A stretch of 64,000 nucleotides of DNA from Thiocapsa roseopersicina (GTDB taxonomy: Bacteria > Pseudomonadota > Gammaproteobacteria > Chromatiales > Chromatiaceae). Positions 28,565-42,726 of the stretch are shown piece after piece (within the stretch, counting starts at the first letter, position 1; each line of letters opens with the position of its first letter). The DNA lies in NCBI RefSeq assembly GCF_900106925.1, contig NZ_FNNZ01000013.1:1-64000 (forward strand), read 5' to 3'. Below the pieces are notes generated by a model, which did no database searches, had not been told where the DNA came from, and saw nothing but the letters and a program-made list of their open reading frames with translations. Both the position numbers and the translations under genes were made by a program.

Positions 28565-29936
28565 GGCTGGATCCGGATTCCAGTGCCAGGGCACGGATCG
28601 CAATCCGATCGTATTTGCCTGAATCGAGCAGCGGGAGCCCGGCGACCCGCTTGAAGACGCGGGGTCTCTCGGCGCCCGAGAGGGCGCCGTCGCACCAGCG
28701 CTCGAAGGCACGCTCGTCGAGATCGCCGGTGTAGACCACCACTAAGCGGTGTCCCCAGATCGCATCCGCGAGAGCGACGACGGCGAGATCCGAGACGCCG
28801 GGGGCCGCGCGTAGCAGCCCATCCACACGGGTCAGCGAGATGTTGTTGCCGCCGATGACCAAGACGTCATCGGCGCGTCCGACAACCCTGAGCTCACCCT
28901 CCGCATCGATGCCGCCCAGGTCGGAGGTTTCGAACCAACCCTCGTCGAGCCCCTGACCCGCAAGGCGTCCGGGGTTGGCGTAACCTGCCATCACCATGGG
29001 TCCGCGGACACGCAGTCGGCTCGGACCTTCGAGCCCATCGCGCCTATCGATTTCCACGCCCGGGAGCAACGGACCCACGCGGCCGTCGGAGGGGACGCGC
29101 TCCAGCGCATGGGCCGAGGTCGCGATCTGCGATGTGGTCTCGGTCATGCCGTAGGTGAGAAAGAGCGGCCATCCGGCAAGGAGTGCGCGCTCGGCCAGCA
29201 CCGGACTCAGCGCTTGCCCACCCACCAGGACGACGCGCAGCGAGGGTGGGGGTGCGGCACCCGTGTCGATCAGGCGGCCCAACATCGGCGGCACCAGAGA
29301 GATATGTGTCACTGCATGACGCTGCAGATCCTCGGCAACGGCCTGCGCATCGAATCCCTCATGCAGGACCAGGCTACCCCCGGCGAGCGCCCAGCGATGG
29401 ATGATCGACAGACCGCCGATATGACTCAGACGCAGACAACAGAGCCAGACATCGTCGGACCCGAAACCGAGGCGTCGATTCACCGCCGCAGCCGAGGCGA
29501 TGAGATTCTCGCGGGTCAACATTACGACCTTCGGCCCGCCGCTGCTGCCGCTGGTTTTCACGAGCAGGGCCAACGCCGAACCCAAGGACCCGGGGCATGG
29601 AGATGCCGTCCCGGTTGCAGGCTCGAGCGGGATCAGGGTCGCGGAGTCGGGAGACCAACGCCACTCGGCGCCGGTCGACGCAGCCAGCTCGAGGATCTCG
29701 CCCCCGGGCAGACCGGTGCGATACGGCAGCAATGCCGCCCCGACCTGCATGAGCGCCAAGCTCATCGCGACCGGCTCGATGACCGGGGTGTCAGGACAGA
29801 GGACGACCTGTCCGGGCCGCAGACCCTGATCCCTCAGCGCAAGCACACGCTCGCGCACGCACGCCTCTCGCTCATGCGGATTCCAACAGGTGCGGCCGGC
29901 GAGAACGCGGCCCTGAAGAGCGAATCGATTCGACAA
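28560..29936 (-). CDS. AMP-forming acyl-CoA ligase, MenE-like (o-succinylbenzoate-CoA ligase)
   Basis: A 458-residue ANL-superfamily ligase. The P-loop is VKTSGSSGGPKVVMLT, followed by LTYGMTETTSQI, the hinge ASP-Gly region GWFETSDLGGID, and a C-terminal SGKYDRIAI with the catalytic lysine. The short length and motif wording are most like MenE, which activates o-succinylbenzoate in menaquinone synthesis. No other men gene is near, so the assignment is moderate. It follows bchJ after 75 bp on the same strand. Its TAA stop is within the dispersed repeat. Confidence 0.7.
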   Translation of the reverse strand: MSNRFALQGRVLAGRTCWNPHEREACVRERVLALRDQGLRPGQVVLCPDTPVIEPVAMSLALMQVGAALLPYRTGLPGGEILELAASTGAEWRWSPDSATLIPLEPATGTASPCPGSLGSALALLVKTSGSSGGPKVVMLTRENLIASAAAVNRRLGFGSDDVWLCCLRLSHIGGLSIIHRWALAGGSLVLHEGFDAQAVAEDLQRHAVTHISLVPPMLGRLIDTGAAPPPSLRVVLVGGQALSPVLAERALLAGWPLFLTYGMTETTSQIATSAHALERVPSDGRVGPLLPGVEIDRRDGLEGPSRLRVRGPMVMAGYANPGRLAGQGLDEGWFETSDLGGIDAEGELRVVGRADDVLVIGGNNISLTRVDGLLRAAPGVSDLAVVALADAIWGHRLVVVYTGDLDERAFERWCDGALSGAERPRVFKRVAGLPLLDSGKYDRIAIRALALESGSSP

Positions 29937-30011
29937 GGCGATGGATGGAGAGAGTCGGTCGCGGATGAGTCGACGACGGCGCCGAGAAGGCCGAGTTATC
30001 GGGCTGGCGCC

Positions 30012-30617
30012 CTACCAGCGGACCTCGAATACACAGGCATCGGCGCCGTGGGCCTGGCAGGCAATCTCGGTAACGCGCGTGTTCGGATGGACGAGCCGGG
30101 AGAACAGGCGCTCGAAGCTCCCCGCATAGAAATCGCAGAGCGGCTCGTCGGCCGAAGCGCCTCGACAGATCGGACCATCCGTCACGGTTAGTCTGGTCGG
30201 GCGACCGGGCGTGCCGTCGAAGACGCCGCTGCCGACAAAGGTCCAGGCGTTGCGACGAATCGCCGAGATCAGAACGCGGCTCGCCAGGCGCGCTGGCAGG
30301 ATCTCGAGGAGACGCTGGACCGGACGCGGGATGCGATTGGCGAGCAGATAATCGCCCGTGCGCAAACCCGCATCGTGCGACACGGGCCGGGCAACAGCGA
30401 GTCCCAATTGCTCGCGCAGCGCCGCTTGGAGCCGGGTGACCTCGCGCTCGTCGACCATCTCGCTCGGGAGCGTCGTCAGGTAATGTTCGAGCCCTGCAGC
30501 CATGAACACCTGTGCGACGACATCGGCACCGCGGGCCTCGCCGAGCGCCTCGGCGACACGGATGACGGCGTTGGGTCCGACCCTCGCGGTCGCTCCGAAA
30601 TCGGCCGGCGCGTTCAC
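30012..30617 (-). CDS. bchJ: BchJ, V4R-domain bacteriochlorophyll biosynthesis protein
   Basis: A 201-residue protein with a C-terminal V4R (4-vinyl reductase) domain: GSGVFDGTPGR, ICRGASADEPLCDFYAGSFERLFSRLVHP and CQAHGADACVFEVRW. BchJ was first called the 4-vinyl reductase, but later work assigns that reaction to BciA/BciB, and BchJ may instead aid substrate delivery. The GTG start at 30617 overlaps the hemN stop (GTGA), which fixes the start and shows coupling. A longer in-frame reading upstream lies inside hemN and is rejected. Confidence 0.88.
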   Translation of the reverse strand: MNAPADFGATARVGPNAVIRVAEALGEARGADVVAQVFMAAGLEHYLTTLPSEMVDEREVTRLQAALREQLGLAVARPVSHDAGLRTGDYLLANRIPRPVQRLLEILPARLASRVLISAIRRNAWTFVGSGVFDGTPGRPTRLTVTDGPICRGASADEPLCDFYAGSFERLFSRLVHPNTRVTEIACQAHGADACVFEVRW

Positions 30618-31975
30618 GGCCCGGCCGTCGCGCGCCACTGGGTGCTTCCCCAGTCGACGGAGGCGTCCTGCTCGACGCAGAGCCCGTGCAGCAGATAACG
30701 GCCTTCCTCGGTGACCCGGATCCCGTCGTCCGTCACCTCGAGTAGGCCGCGTCCGCCGTCGCGGCAGAGACTTTCGTACTCGCGCTCCAGACCGTGCGCG
30801 GATGACGCAGGGAGCTCGAGGTTGCACATGAGGTAGAGAATAGCCTCGCGGCGGCGCCGATCCTGATCGCTCAGCCGACGTCCCCAGGACACGGGAAGCA
30901 GCCCGGAGGACACGCAACGCTGCCACGTCTTGAGGTCCGGCGCATTCTGAACCAAGGCTCCGCCGACCTCCCCGATCCCGCTCGGTCCGAAGGCGAGCAC
31001 TTGCTTGGCGGGCATCGGGGTGTAGCCGATCGCGTTGCGGTAGAGTCGGCCCTCGTCTTGGGCACTCGTCAGCTCGTCGGCCTCGCGCGCGAAAACATCC
31101 AGACCGACCCAGCGATAACCCGCTGCCGAAAAGGACTGCACGGCCTGATGGAACAGGGCCAGCTTCTCGGCCACCGACGGAAGGTGATCCGCACTGATGG
31201 CGTGTTGATGGGGCCTGGTCACGGGGTCATGGGCGTAGCTGAAACAGGCGATCCGGTCCGGCCCGAGTGCGACGATCTGGTCGAGTGTCGCTTGGAACCC
31301 CTCCGGCGTCTGGAAGGGCAAGCCGTAAATCAGATCGAGATTGATGCTCTCGAACCCGGTGTCGCGCGCCGTCAGAAAGACGTCGCGCACCATGTCGAGT
31401 GACTGGACTCGGCCGATCGCGCGCTGCACGTCCGAGTTGAGGTCCTGCACACCGAAGCTGATGCGTTTGAAGCCGAGCCCGTAGAGAAGATCGAGCTGTC
31501 CAGCCGAGGTGCGGCGCGGGTTACACTCGATCGAGGTACAGGCTTGTTCCGCAATCCGGAAGTGGCGCTCGACGATCTCGATCAGTCGAGCCAGTTGGGG
31601 CTCGTTGAGATGGTTCGGCGTGCCGCCTCCGACGTGAAGCTGATCGGTGACACGGCCGCGGCCGATGATGTCAGTGACTAGCCCCATCTCCCGGTCGAGA
31701 GTATCGAGGTACTGGTCGACCTTCTCCTCGCTGTGGGTGATGGTCGTGTTGCACGCACAGTAGAGACAGCGCACGTGACAGAAGGGCACGTGCACATATA
31801 CGGAAACGTGCTCATCGGGGCTGTCGCGCAGCCCCACGAGTGCTTCTTTGTAGTTCGAGTCCGAGAAGGCCGCGTCACCGCCCATTTGCGAGGTCGCCAA
31901 GGCACACCCGGGCGGCAAATGTCCGAACCGCTCGAGAAGCTCGATCGGTAGGCTTGAAGGCAGTGGAGGCGCCAT
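30614..31975 (-). CDS. hemN: Oxygen-independent coproporphyrinogen III oxidase-like protein
   Basis: A 453-residue radical-SAM protein of the HemN family. The cluster motif is PFCHVRCLYCAC, with the HemN-type extra Cys. GGGTPNHLNEPQL and SFGVQDLNSDVQRAIGR are conserved HemN blocks. The true enzyme oxidatively decarboxylates coproporphyrinogen III without oxygen, which fits anaerobic bacteriochlorophyll synthesis. It lies 13 bp after bchE and overlaps bchJ, so it belongs to this pigment operon. Confidence 0.9.
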   Translation of the reverse strand: MAPPLPSSLPIELLERFGHLPPGCALATSQMGGDAAFSDSNYKEALVGLRDSPDEHVSVYVHVPFCHVRCLYCACNTTITHSEEKVDQYLDTLDREMGLVTDIIGRGRVTDQLHVGGGTPNHLNEPQLARLIEIVERHFRIAEQACTSIECNPRRTSAGQLDLLYGLGFKRISFGVQDLNSDVQRAIGRVQSLDMVRDVFLTARDTGFESINLDLIYGLPFQTPEGFQATLDQIVALGPDRIACFSYAHDPVTRPHQHAISADHLPSVAEKLALFHQAVQSFSAAGYRWVGLDVFAREADELTSAQDEGRLYRNAIGYTPMPAKQVLAFGPSGIGEVGGALVQNAPDLKTWQRCVSSGLLPVSWGRRLSDQDRRRREAILYLMCNLELPASSAHGLEREYESLCRDGGRGLLEVTDDGIRVTEEGRYLLHGLCVEQDASVDWGSTQWRATAGP

Positions 31976-31988
31976 GTCTTGAACCCGG

Positions 31989-33644
31989 TTAGTCAGGTTG
32001 GACTGCTGTCATCTTGGGCTTGGAGACGGCGGCCCTGACCGGCAGATCCGATTCCGAAACCTGTAGATCGTCCGGGGCGCCGCATGCCACGATCTTGACC
32101 GGCGTCCCTTTGAAGTTCATGTCCGCGGACAGCTCGGGACGATCCCGCTTCAACTGCGCGATCTCGTCGGCAGTCAGCACCTTGGACGCATCGAATCCCA
32201 GATCCACCTCGGCCGACATCCCCTTCATCTTGAGCCGCTCGAGGTCGTAGAACTTCTTCGAAGCCGTGGTCTTGGCGAAGGCCTTGAGGCAGCCGAGCAT
32301 GTAACGTCTGCGGAACTTGTCCTTGATCCAAGGATACTCCAAGAAACTCTTGCGCATATAGAAGCGCGCATAGTTCTTCAGGACGCCCTTGAGGACCTGC
32401 TCGCGCGTCATCGCCTCGGGCTTCATGATCGGCGTCACGAAATTGTACTTGGAGTAGTCGCGAACCTCCACCCTGTCGCCCAACTCCTCGAAAAGCTCCG
32501 CGAAGGGCCATGGTGTGTACATGTTCCAGTTCGCCATGTCGGGCTTCCAGTCCTGGGCGAGCTTGTAGGTCTCCTCGATGGTCTCGGGCGTCTCGTTCTC
32601 GAGACCCATGATGAACTGGACCTCGGCGACGATTCCGGCCTGCTGCAGGAGCTTGACCGCCAGCTTGTTCTGCTCGACCGTGGTCTGCTTGCGGAAGGTA
32701 TCGAGATTCAACTGCGAGACCGCCTCGGTGCCGAGCGAGACATGGACCAGACCCGCCTTGCGGTACAGGGGCAGCAGGTCGCGGTCGCGCATGATGTCCG
32801 TCACGCGGGTGTTGATGCCCCAGTGCAGCGGCAGATCGCGCTTGATCAACTCCTCGCAGAGTGCGACGAACTTCTTTTGGAAGATCGTCGGCTCCTCGTC
32901 GGCGAGGATCATGAAGCCGACGTTGTAGTCGCGAACCAGGGTTTCGATTTCGTCGACAAACTTCTTGGGATCGCGATGACGATACTTGCGCCAGAACTTC
33001 CACTGCGAACAGAAACGGCAGGTGAAGGGGCAGCCACGCGCGAAGTTCGGCACGGCGACCCGGCAGTTGAGCGGGGTATAGATGTACTTGTCCCAGTCGA
33101 GCAGGGACCAATCCGGCGTGAGGGTGTCCAGATCCTCGATAACCGGACGCGCCGGGGTCGCCACGACCTGGCCGTCGTCGTCGATGTAGGCGATACCCCA
33201 GATGCGCTTACGATCTTGCCGATGCGTGCCGGCCTCGATGGACTGCAGGAGCGCAACGGCGATCTCCTCGCCTTCGCCGCGCACGATGTAATCGATCCAG
33301 GGCGCCTCGCTGAACACCTGGGTGTACATGAACGTCGGGTGGATGCCGCCCAACACGGTGACCACGTTCGGCAGCACCTCTTTGGCAATCTGGAGCGTGG
33401 TCTGCGCCTTGTAAATCTGCGGGGTGATGGCGGTAGCCAGAACGACGTCCGGCTGGTTGACCCGGATGATTTCGCGCAGCTTGTCGTCCGGAATATCGTA
33501 GGTCATGGCATCGATGAACCGGATGTTCGTCATGCCCGCGTGCTTGAGCGCACCGCCGATATAGGCAACCCAACCGGGTGGCCAGTTTCCCGCGATTTCC
33601 GCACCACCACAGTGATAGTTCGGCTGGATCATCAATATACGCAT
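31989..33644 (-). CDS. bchE: Anaerobic Mg-protoporphyrin IX monomethyl ester cyclase
   Basis: A 551-residue cobalamin-dependent radical-SAM enzyme forming the isocyclic ring E with water-derived oxygen. The N-terminal B12-binding region (residues about 1-130) includes [19 protein letters not shown] and [12 protein letters not shown]. The radical SAM motif is [16 protein letters not shown]. No oxygen-dependent acsF is found in the window, so this is the only cyclase seen. It heads bchE-hemN-bchJ. Confidence 0.96.
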   Translation of the reverse strand: MRILMIQPNYHCGGAEIAGNWPPGWVAYIGGALKHAGMTNIRFIDAMTYDIPDDKLREIIRVNQPDVVLATAITPQIYKAQTTLQIAKEVLPNVVTVLGGIHPTFMYTQVFSEAPWIDYIVRGEGEEIAVALLQSIEAGTHRQDRKRIWGIAYIDDDGQVVATPARPVIEDLDTLTPDWSLLDWDKYIYTPLNCRVAVPNFARGCPFTCRFCSQWKFWRKYRHRDPKKFVDEIETLVRDYNVGFMILADEEPTIFQKKFVALCEELIKRDLPLHWGINTRVTDIMRDRDLLPLYRKAGLVHVSLGTEAVSQLNLDTFRKQTTVEQNKLAVKLLQQAGIVAEVQFIMGLENETPETIEETYKLAQDWKPDMANWNMYTPWPFAELFEELGDRVEVRDYSKYNFVTPIMKPEAMTREQVLKGVLKNYARFYMRKSFLEYPWIKDKFRRRYMLGCLKAFAKTTASKKFYDLERLKMKGMSAEVDLGFDASKVLTADEIAQLKRDRPELSADMNFKGTPVKIVACGAPDDLQVSESDLPVRAAVSKPKMTAVQPD

Positions 33645-34016
33645 GAGAATTCCTCAGGAACGGGTCGAACGGGAAACGGCCATTCGAGCCTGACCGCATC
33701 AGTCCGATCTTTGGCGTAGCCGAGCTCTTCGAGCCAGCGGCATCGCCGAGGACACCGGGACACGATGCCGCCGCGGTGCGATGGCCTTAAACTCAGCCCT
33801 ATCCGAATCGGGTCGTTTGGTATCGCGCCGTCCGGGCGCGCATTGCTCTATACCTTAGCTGATTCCCGACCAGCTCGATATGATTCGCGTCAACCGAGCC
33901 GGGCGATACGACATCGTCTCACCGACCCTCGCCTTGACCGATATGCGAGTAAGCCTAGCCCAGTCTTCGGCTCGGATCAAAGCGCACCGGCGAGGATACG
34001 CGCCATGAATCCACGT
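33645..34016. other. 372-bp gap upstream of bchE
   Basis: The stretch between the puhE stop and the bchE start holds no gene I can support. No perfect TGT-N12-ACA site was seen on either strand. It probably contains the bchE promoter or leader. Confidence 0.45.
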
Positions 34017-34943
34017 TCATGGAAGCTCCGCTATGGGAGTCCCGCGTCGACCACCCCCGGCGGAGCGGCAGGGTGACGGCGAAGTGGCCTGCTGACCCAA
34101 CGCTTTTCGGGAGGCAGCCATTCTCCGGGTCGATCCATCGGAATTCGATCCGCCCTGACCGCGTTCCCCGCCCGGCTCCGCGTCGCCATCGCGCGAGGGC
34201 AGTGCCCAAGCCCAGAGCGCCTCGTCCGGCAGTGGAAGCACGAGGAACCAGTGCTCGAGAATGCCCAGCGCCAAAAGGGTCGACACCAGGATCAGGCTCA
34301 CGACCTCGAACTCGCTCGCACCCGGACTCAGCGCCCCGGACACCATCAGAACGACGATCAAGGTGGGCACGGTCACCGAGATCGGAAACAAGAGGTTCAT
34401 GCTCCGCTTCGGCATGTAGGACTTCAGATAGGCTAGATGCTCGGGCAGCCAGTCGTTCAGATTGGGAACACCCAAGAAGAGATTGAGCTTCGCGCTCCAG
34501 CGCATCAGCCAGAGAACAACGAAGGTCCAGGTTCCGACCTGGTTGGGCTCGCCCCACGAGATCACGACCAGGAAGGCCACCGCCGAGAGGACCGCAAACT
34601 CATGATAGAGGCTGGTCAGAATGGCGAGACCGAAGCGCTTCCACGCCGCACAACCGGGTGGGCACGGCGTCTTGCGCGGCCCGGTCAGGAGCCCGGTGAA
34701 ATAACTCATCTCCAAGACGCCCCAGACCACCACGCCGGAGGTGAAGGCAATGTAGGCCGCGCTCAGAGAAGTGGAGGTACTGCTGACGACAAGCGCAAAA
34801 ACGGCAAACGCCAGCACCGCGGTGCCGCCGAGCATCGTCCACCCGAAGGTGCGACCCGGTAGATTGTCCAGATAGAGCACCACACCCGTGCTGAACCACC
34901 AGAGCCCGAGCGCGAAAAGAACGGGGTAACCATATTCGAGCAT
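34017..34943 (-). CDS. puhE: Photosynthetic complex assembly protein PuhE
   Basis: A 308-residue multi-pass membrane protein of the PuhE family (DUF3623). At least six hydrophobic segments occur between residues about 1 and 250, with the conserved blocks LWWFSTGVVLYLD, YHEFAVL and KLNLFLGVPNLNDWLPEHL. In Rhodobacter, PuhE affects reaction-centre/LH1 assembly and pigment levels. The C-terminal 60 residues are polar and low-complexity. It follows puhC after 265 bp. Confidence 0.9.
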   Translation of the reverse strand: MLEYGYPVLFALGLWWFSTGVVLYLDNLPGRTFGWTMLGGTAVLAFAVFALVVSSTSTSLSAAYIAFTSGVVVWGVLEMSYFTGLLTGPRKTPCPPGCAAWKRFGLAILTSLYHEFAVLSAVAFLVVISWGEPNQVGTWTFVVLWLMRWSAKLNLFLGVPNLNDWLPEHLAYLKSYMPKRSMNLLFPISVTVPTLIVVLMVSGALSPGASEFEVVSLILVSTLLALGILEHWFLVLPLPDEALWAWALPSRDGDAEPGGERGQGGSNSDGSTRRMAASRKALGQQATSPSPCRSAGGGRRGTPIAELP

Positions 34944-35074
34944 GAAATGCGCCCTATTCTCTGGCCGATGGCGATCGGAATGCCTCCGCTTCCGGGATCA
35001 CCCCTGCCCTGCAGCGAAGGACCTCGCCAACGCCGGATCGAGGATCGACCGACGCGATTGCTCGGATGGAGCCG

Positions 35075-35092
35075 ATCCCGCGGACGCGGGAT
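35075..35092. other. 8-bp perfect hairpin in the puhC-puhE gap
   Basis: ATCCCGCG at 35075-35082 and CGCGGGAT at 35085-35092 form a stem with a 2-base centre. It lies in a 265-bp gap with no supported gene and may be an intercistronic stability or termination hairpin. Confidence 0.4.
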
Positions 35093-35208
35093 GTCGAGGT
35101 CGGGGAGCCGGGATCATAGCAGGCGAGACGTCGCGCGAGCAGGGTTCGCTTCGTCGCGACAGCAGCCGGAGCAAAGGGCATCGCTCGCCCCGAGACCCGG
35201 CCGCAGCC

Positions 35209-35664
35209 TCACTGAACCGGCGGCGATGCCGATAGGAAGCGGCCGACGGCGGCCTCGTTGGTCGGGCCGAATGCCCTGAGATCGATAAAGAAGTCGGTCG
35301 TTTGATCCTCCAACGTAAAACGACCGTTCTCGCGAAGGCTCAGCCGATAAGGTCCATCCAGAGCGACGCTGTGCATCCGACGCTCGCGCTCCAACGTACG
35401 CAGCACGCCGCGGATGAAACCGTCCTCGCCCGGCGGGAGTGTCTCCAACAGCACCCCGGACTCGGCATCGTAGACCGCGAGATCGCCCTGGCCGACCTCG
35501 ACGAAACTCAGATCGCGAACCGCAACCTCGGGCGAGACGGGAGCCTGACTTGGGTCAAAGCCGGTGAGCCTTGCGACAGCGACCGCCAGGATCGTGAAAA
35601 CGATCAGCGAGGCAACCGCGATCAGCATGCCCCGCGGAAACGGACGATCATGCAATTCAGTCAA
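35209..35664 (-). CDS. puhC: Photosynthetic complex assembly protein PuhC
   Basis: A 151-residue PuhC-family protein. One N-terminal membrane span (GMLIAVASLIVFTILAVAVARLTG) is followed by a periplasmic domain: VEVGQGDLAVYDAESG, GEDGFIRGVLRTLERERR and DGPYRLSLRENGRFTLEDQTTDF are typical. It assists reaction-centre/LH1 assembly. It follows puhB after 12 bp. Confidence 0.92.
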   Translation of the reverse strand: MTELHDRPFPRGMLIAVASLIVFTILAVAVARLTGFDPSQAPVSPEVAVRDLSFVEVGQGDLAVYDAESGVLLETLPPGEDGFIRGVLRTLERERRMHSVALDGPYRLSLRENGRFTLEDQTTDFFIDLRAFGPTNEAAVGRFLSASPPVQ

Positions 35665-35676
35665 GATTCAACCTCT

Positions 35677-36333
35677 TCAGGATGTCGGTGTAGGGTCGGA
35701 TCCAGCGCGGTTGGCCGTGCCCGCATCGGCGTGCTCGGCGCCCTTTTCGGTTTCGGCCAGAAAGCGGTTGAGGGCATCCGACAGGATCCCGGCGACCCGA
35801 GCAACATCGGGAATCGCTCGGAGCATCGGCTGCGGTTTGGTGAAATGCCAGGGACGGACATGCGGCCACAGAACCGTGTAGGAGGTCCGCGTAGATGCGA
35901 CCAGGATGATGGGGATGTCCCCGGTCTCGTCGCGATGACGCTTCATCTGCGCGGAGTGGATCTGCGCAAACGGAAAGTTCACGATCATCGGCAGTGCCAC
36001 ACCGAAACGCATCACCACGCGGCGCGAGGTAATGGTATAGACCGTGGACCTCGCCATCGCCCAAGCCAGCAGCAGAAGGCCGCCGATCGAGACGACGCCG
36101 AGCGCCGTGATCCAGAGCGCGCCGACCACGACCTCGCCCGTCGTCTCCCCCGCGGAGAGATCCGCGAAGATCCGCCACACCAGAATGATGGCGAAATAGA
36201 CGGCGACCTTCCGGACATGAAAGGCGCGCCGCGCCAAAGCGGTCCAGCGCGGCGCACCCTGCCAGAGCATCTCCTCGCCTGGAGGAAGATGCTCGGGCAA
36301 GCCCCGAATGGGCTCGAACTCATACTCTCTCAC
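35677..36333 (-). CDS. puhB: Photosynthetic complex assembly protein PuhB
   Basis: A 218-residue protein with a bacterial PH-like domain and two or three membrane spans ([33 protein letters not shown]). The opening [26 protein letters not shown] is characteristic. PuhB helps reaction-centre assembly in Rhodobacter. The ATG overlaps the puhA stop by four bases. Confidence 0.93.
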   Translation of the reverse strand: MREYEFEPIRGLPEHLPPGEEMLWQGAPRWTALARRAFHVRKVAVYFAIILVWRIFADLSAGETTGEVVVGALWITALGVVSIGGLLLLAWAMARSTVYTITSRRVVMRFGVALPMIVNFPFAQIHSAQMKRHRDETGDIPIILVASTRTSYTVLWPHVRPWHFTKPQPMLRAIPDVARVAGILSDALNRFLAETEKGAEHADAGTANRAGSDPTPTS

Positions 36334-37097
36334 AGCAGAGGCTCAGACCGATCCGCAGCTGCGTAAAGTTGGCCACCGGCATAGTAGGCGCAGATCTTGT
36401 CCTCTTCGTAGAGGGTGACCTGATCGGGCTTGGCCAGACCCGGCACGTTCGCGAAGTGCTTGCCGGCGATCGACTTGACGTTGACCTTGCGGTTCTTCTT
36501 GTCGAAGCGCGTGAAGTTGATCGGCAGCAGGACCTGCTTGCCGCCCTTCGCCACCTTAACCTCGAGGTAACGGATCTGCGGCTCGGAACGGTCGACCCAG
36601 ACGTCGGTCACGGTTCCGCCGACTTCGCCGTCGAATCCGACAACCGTCATGCCGCGCGGATCCGGATCCTTCTCGGCGATCGAGAAATCGGTGGCGACAC
36701 GCAGCGGGACGATCTTGGGCGCGCCCTCGAAGGTCAGATCCGGATGCTTCTCGCGGTCCGGGGAAGCGGACGGACCGAATCCAGACAGCATCGGATCGCC
36801 GTTCGGGATGAGCGGGGAGCCCGCGCCCGGCTGAGCCGGCGTCGCATTGATCTTCTCGGCCGCCTCGACACGCGGCACCGTGACGGTTCCACCGTTGTGC
36901 GGCAGCAGATAGGTCTTCGGCTGCGGCATCGAGGGGAAGCCTTCGATCTTGATCTTACCGCCGCGGGTGGATTCGAGCGGATAACCTTCACGCTTGTTTT
37001 CGCGGTGCAAATAGAAGACAAGCCCGGCGAAGAAGAACCAGAAGACATAGAGGACGATTTGAGCGACGTCGATATAGCTGGTAATGGCTGCTGACAT
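36330..37097 (-). CDS. puhA: Photosynthetic reaction centre H subunit
   Basis: A 255-residue protein with one N-terminal membrane helix ([26 protein letters not shown]) and a cytoplasmic PRC-barrel domain ([27 protein letters not shown], ending [18 protein letters not shown]). It caps the reaction centre and controls proton access to QB. SD GGAGGT precedes the ATG. It starts puhABC and follows bchM by 282 bp. Confidence 0.97.
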   Translation of the reverse strand: MSAAITSYIDVAQIVLYVFWFFFAGLVFYLHRENKREGYPLESTRGGKIKIEGFPSMPQPKTYLLPHNGGTVTVPRVEAAEKINATPAQPGAGSPLIPNGDPMLSGFGPSASPDREKHPDLTFEGAPKIVPLRVATDFSIAEKDPDPRGMTVVGFDGEVGGTVTDVWVDRSEPQIRYLEVKVAKGGKQVLLPINFTRFDKKNRKVNVKSIAGKHFANVPGLAKPDQVTLYEEDKICAYYAGGQLYAAADRSEPLL

Positions 37098-37122
37098 GAT
37101 AAGACCTCCGTAGGACGAAAGA

Positions 37123-37143
37123 CTAACCGTTAAAGCCGGTTAG
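37123..37143 (-). promoter_or_regulatory. Inverted repeat in the puhA leader
   Basis: CTAACCG at 37123-37129 and CGGTTAG at 37137-37143 form a 7-bp perfect repeat 25 bp upstream of the puhA start. It could be a leader hairpin or operator. The rest of the 282-bp bchM-puhA gap shows no gene; lhaA, which occupies this place in Rhodobacter, is absent. Confidence 0.35.
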
Positions 37144-37379
37144 GCCGAAGCGCGATGACCGTCGTTGATCGGATTTGCTCGGGGGAGCGACAAGCCGATC
37201 AAGGTCGACCAACGTGGGAAAAACCGCTCTGGATCTCGATGTGATTGACGACTCCCTAGGGAATGAAAGGACCGGCCGAGGCCGGGCCGAAACCACGCCC
37301 GAGTGCCTTGCCGCAACCTTCCGCGGCATCGTCTGCAGGGGCGCACGGACGGCAGTCTCGAAACACCACACTCGACTGC

Positions 37380-38080
37380 TCACGCGGGCACCAACTCCAG
37401 TGCCTGCGACGTATAAAAACCGACGGCGATCCGCCTGGTCCGCTGCGGCTGCCAGCCCGCGAGGGCCGGCTCGGCGGCCAGGAGCGCGCGCAGCCGATCC
37501 GGTGCGACCGGCACGATCGCAGGCGAACGGTTGCCGCGCGGAAAGAGCTGCCCGACGGCGTGCATGATGGCCAGCGCGGGCGTTTTAGGCGCGAAGGTGA
37601 AGAGGATCGAGCCGCCGGTCCGCCCGGCCAACCCGGCCAACACCTTCACGACGTCCGCCGGCACGTAATGGATCAAGGAGTCCATGGCGACAACGTGATC
37701 GAAGCGCCCGTGCGCCGGATCCAGCATGTCGCCGGCCTCGAAATGGACCGACCCGGGGCCGAGATCCTTCGGGGTGCGCTCCTGCGCGATCCGGATCAGG
37801 GTCGGTGCGACGTCGATGGCGACGACCTCCGCGCCGCGCCGTGCCGCCTCGAAGGCCAGTGCACCCGTCCCGCAACCGGCGTCGAGCAGTCGCTTGCCCG
37901 TCAGATCGGCGGGCAGCCAATCCAAGAGGGTCGCCCGCATGTCGTCGCGACCCGCGCGCACGGTAGCCCGGATGCGGCTGACCTTTACGTCGGATGTCAG
38001 CTTGCGCCAGGCGTCGGCGGCGGTGCGATCGAAGTAGGTTTCGATCTCTTCGCGGCGCTCTTGATACGAGCCGTTGGCCA

Positions 38081-38081
<1 letters not shown>
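37380..38081 (-). CDS. bchM: Mg-protoporphyrin IX methyltransferase
   Basis: A 233-residue SAM-dependent methyltransferase that esterifies the C13 propionate of Mg-protoporphyrin IX. The SAM motif is RLLDAGCGTGALAFEAARRG; the opening YQERREEIETYFDRTAADAW and MDSLIHYVPADVV are BchM-specific. The ATG shares one base with the bchL stop (TGATG), so translation is coupled. Confidence 0.95.

Positions 38082-42700
<4,619 letters not shown>

Positions 42701-42726
<26 letters not shown>

Noticed and set aside
30618-30926. Longer bchJ start
   Set aside because: It would overlap hemN by over 300 bp; the GTGA overlap at 30614-30617 matches the family start.
34954-35181. 75-residue minus-strand reading frame between puhC and puhE
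   Set aside because: No ribosome-binding site, no family motif, and composition like non-coding high-GC DNA.
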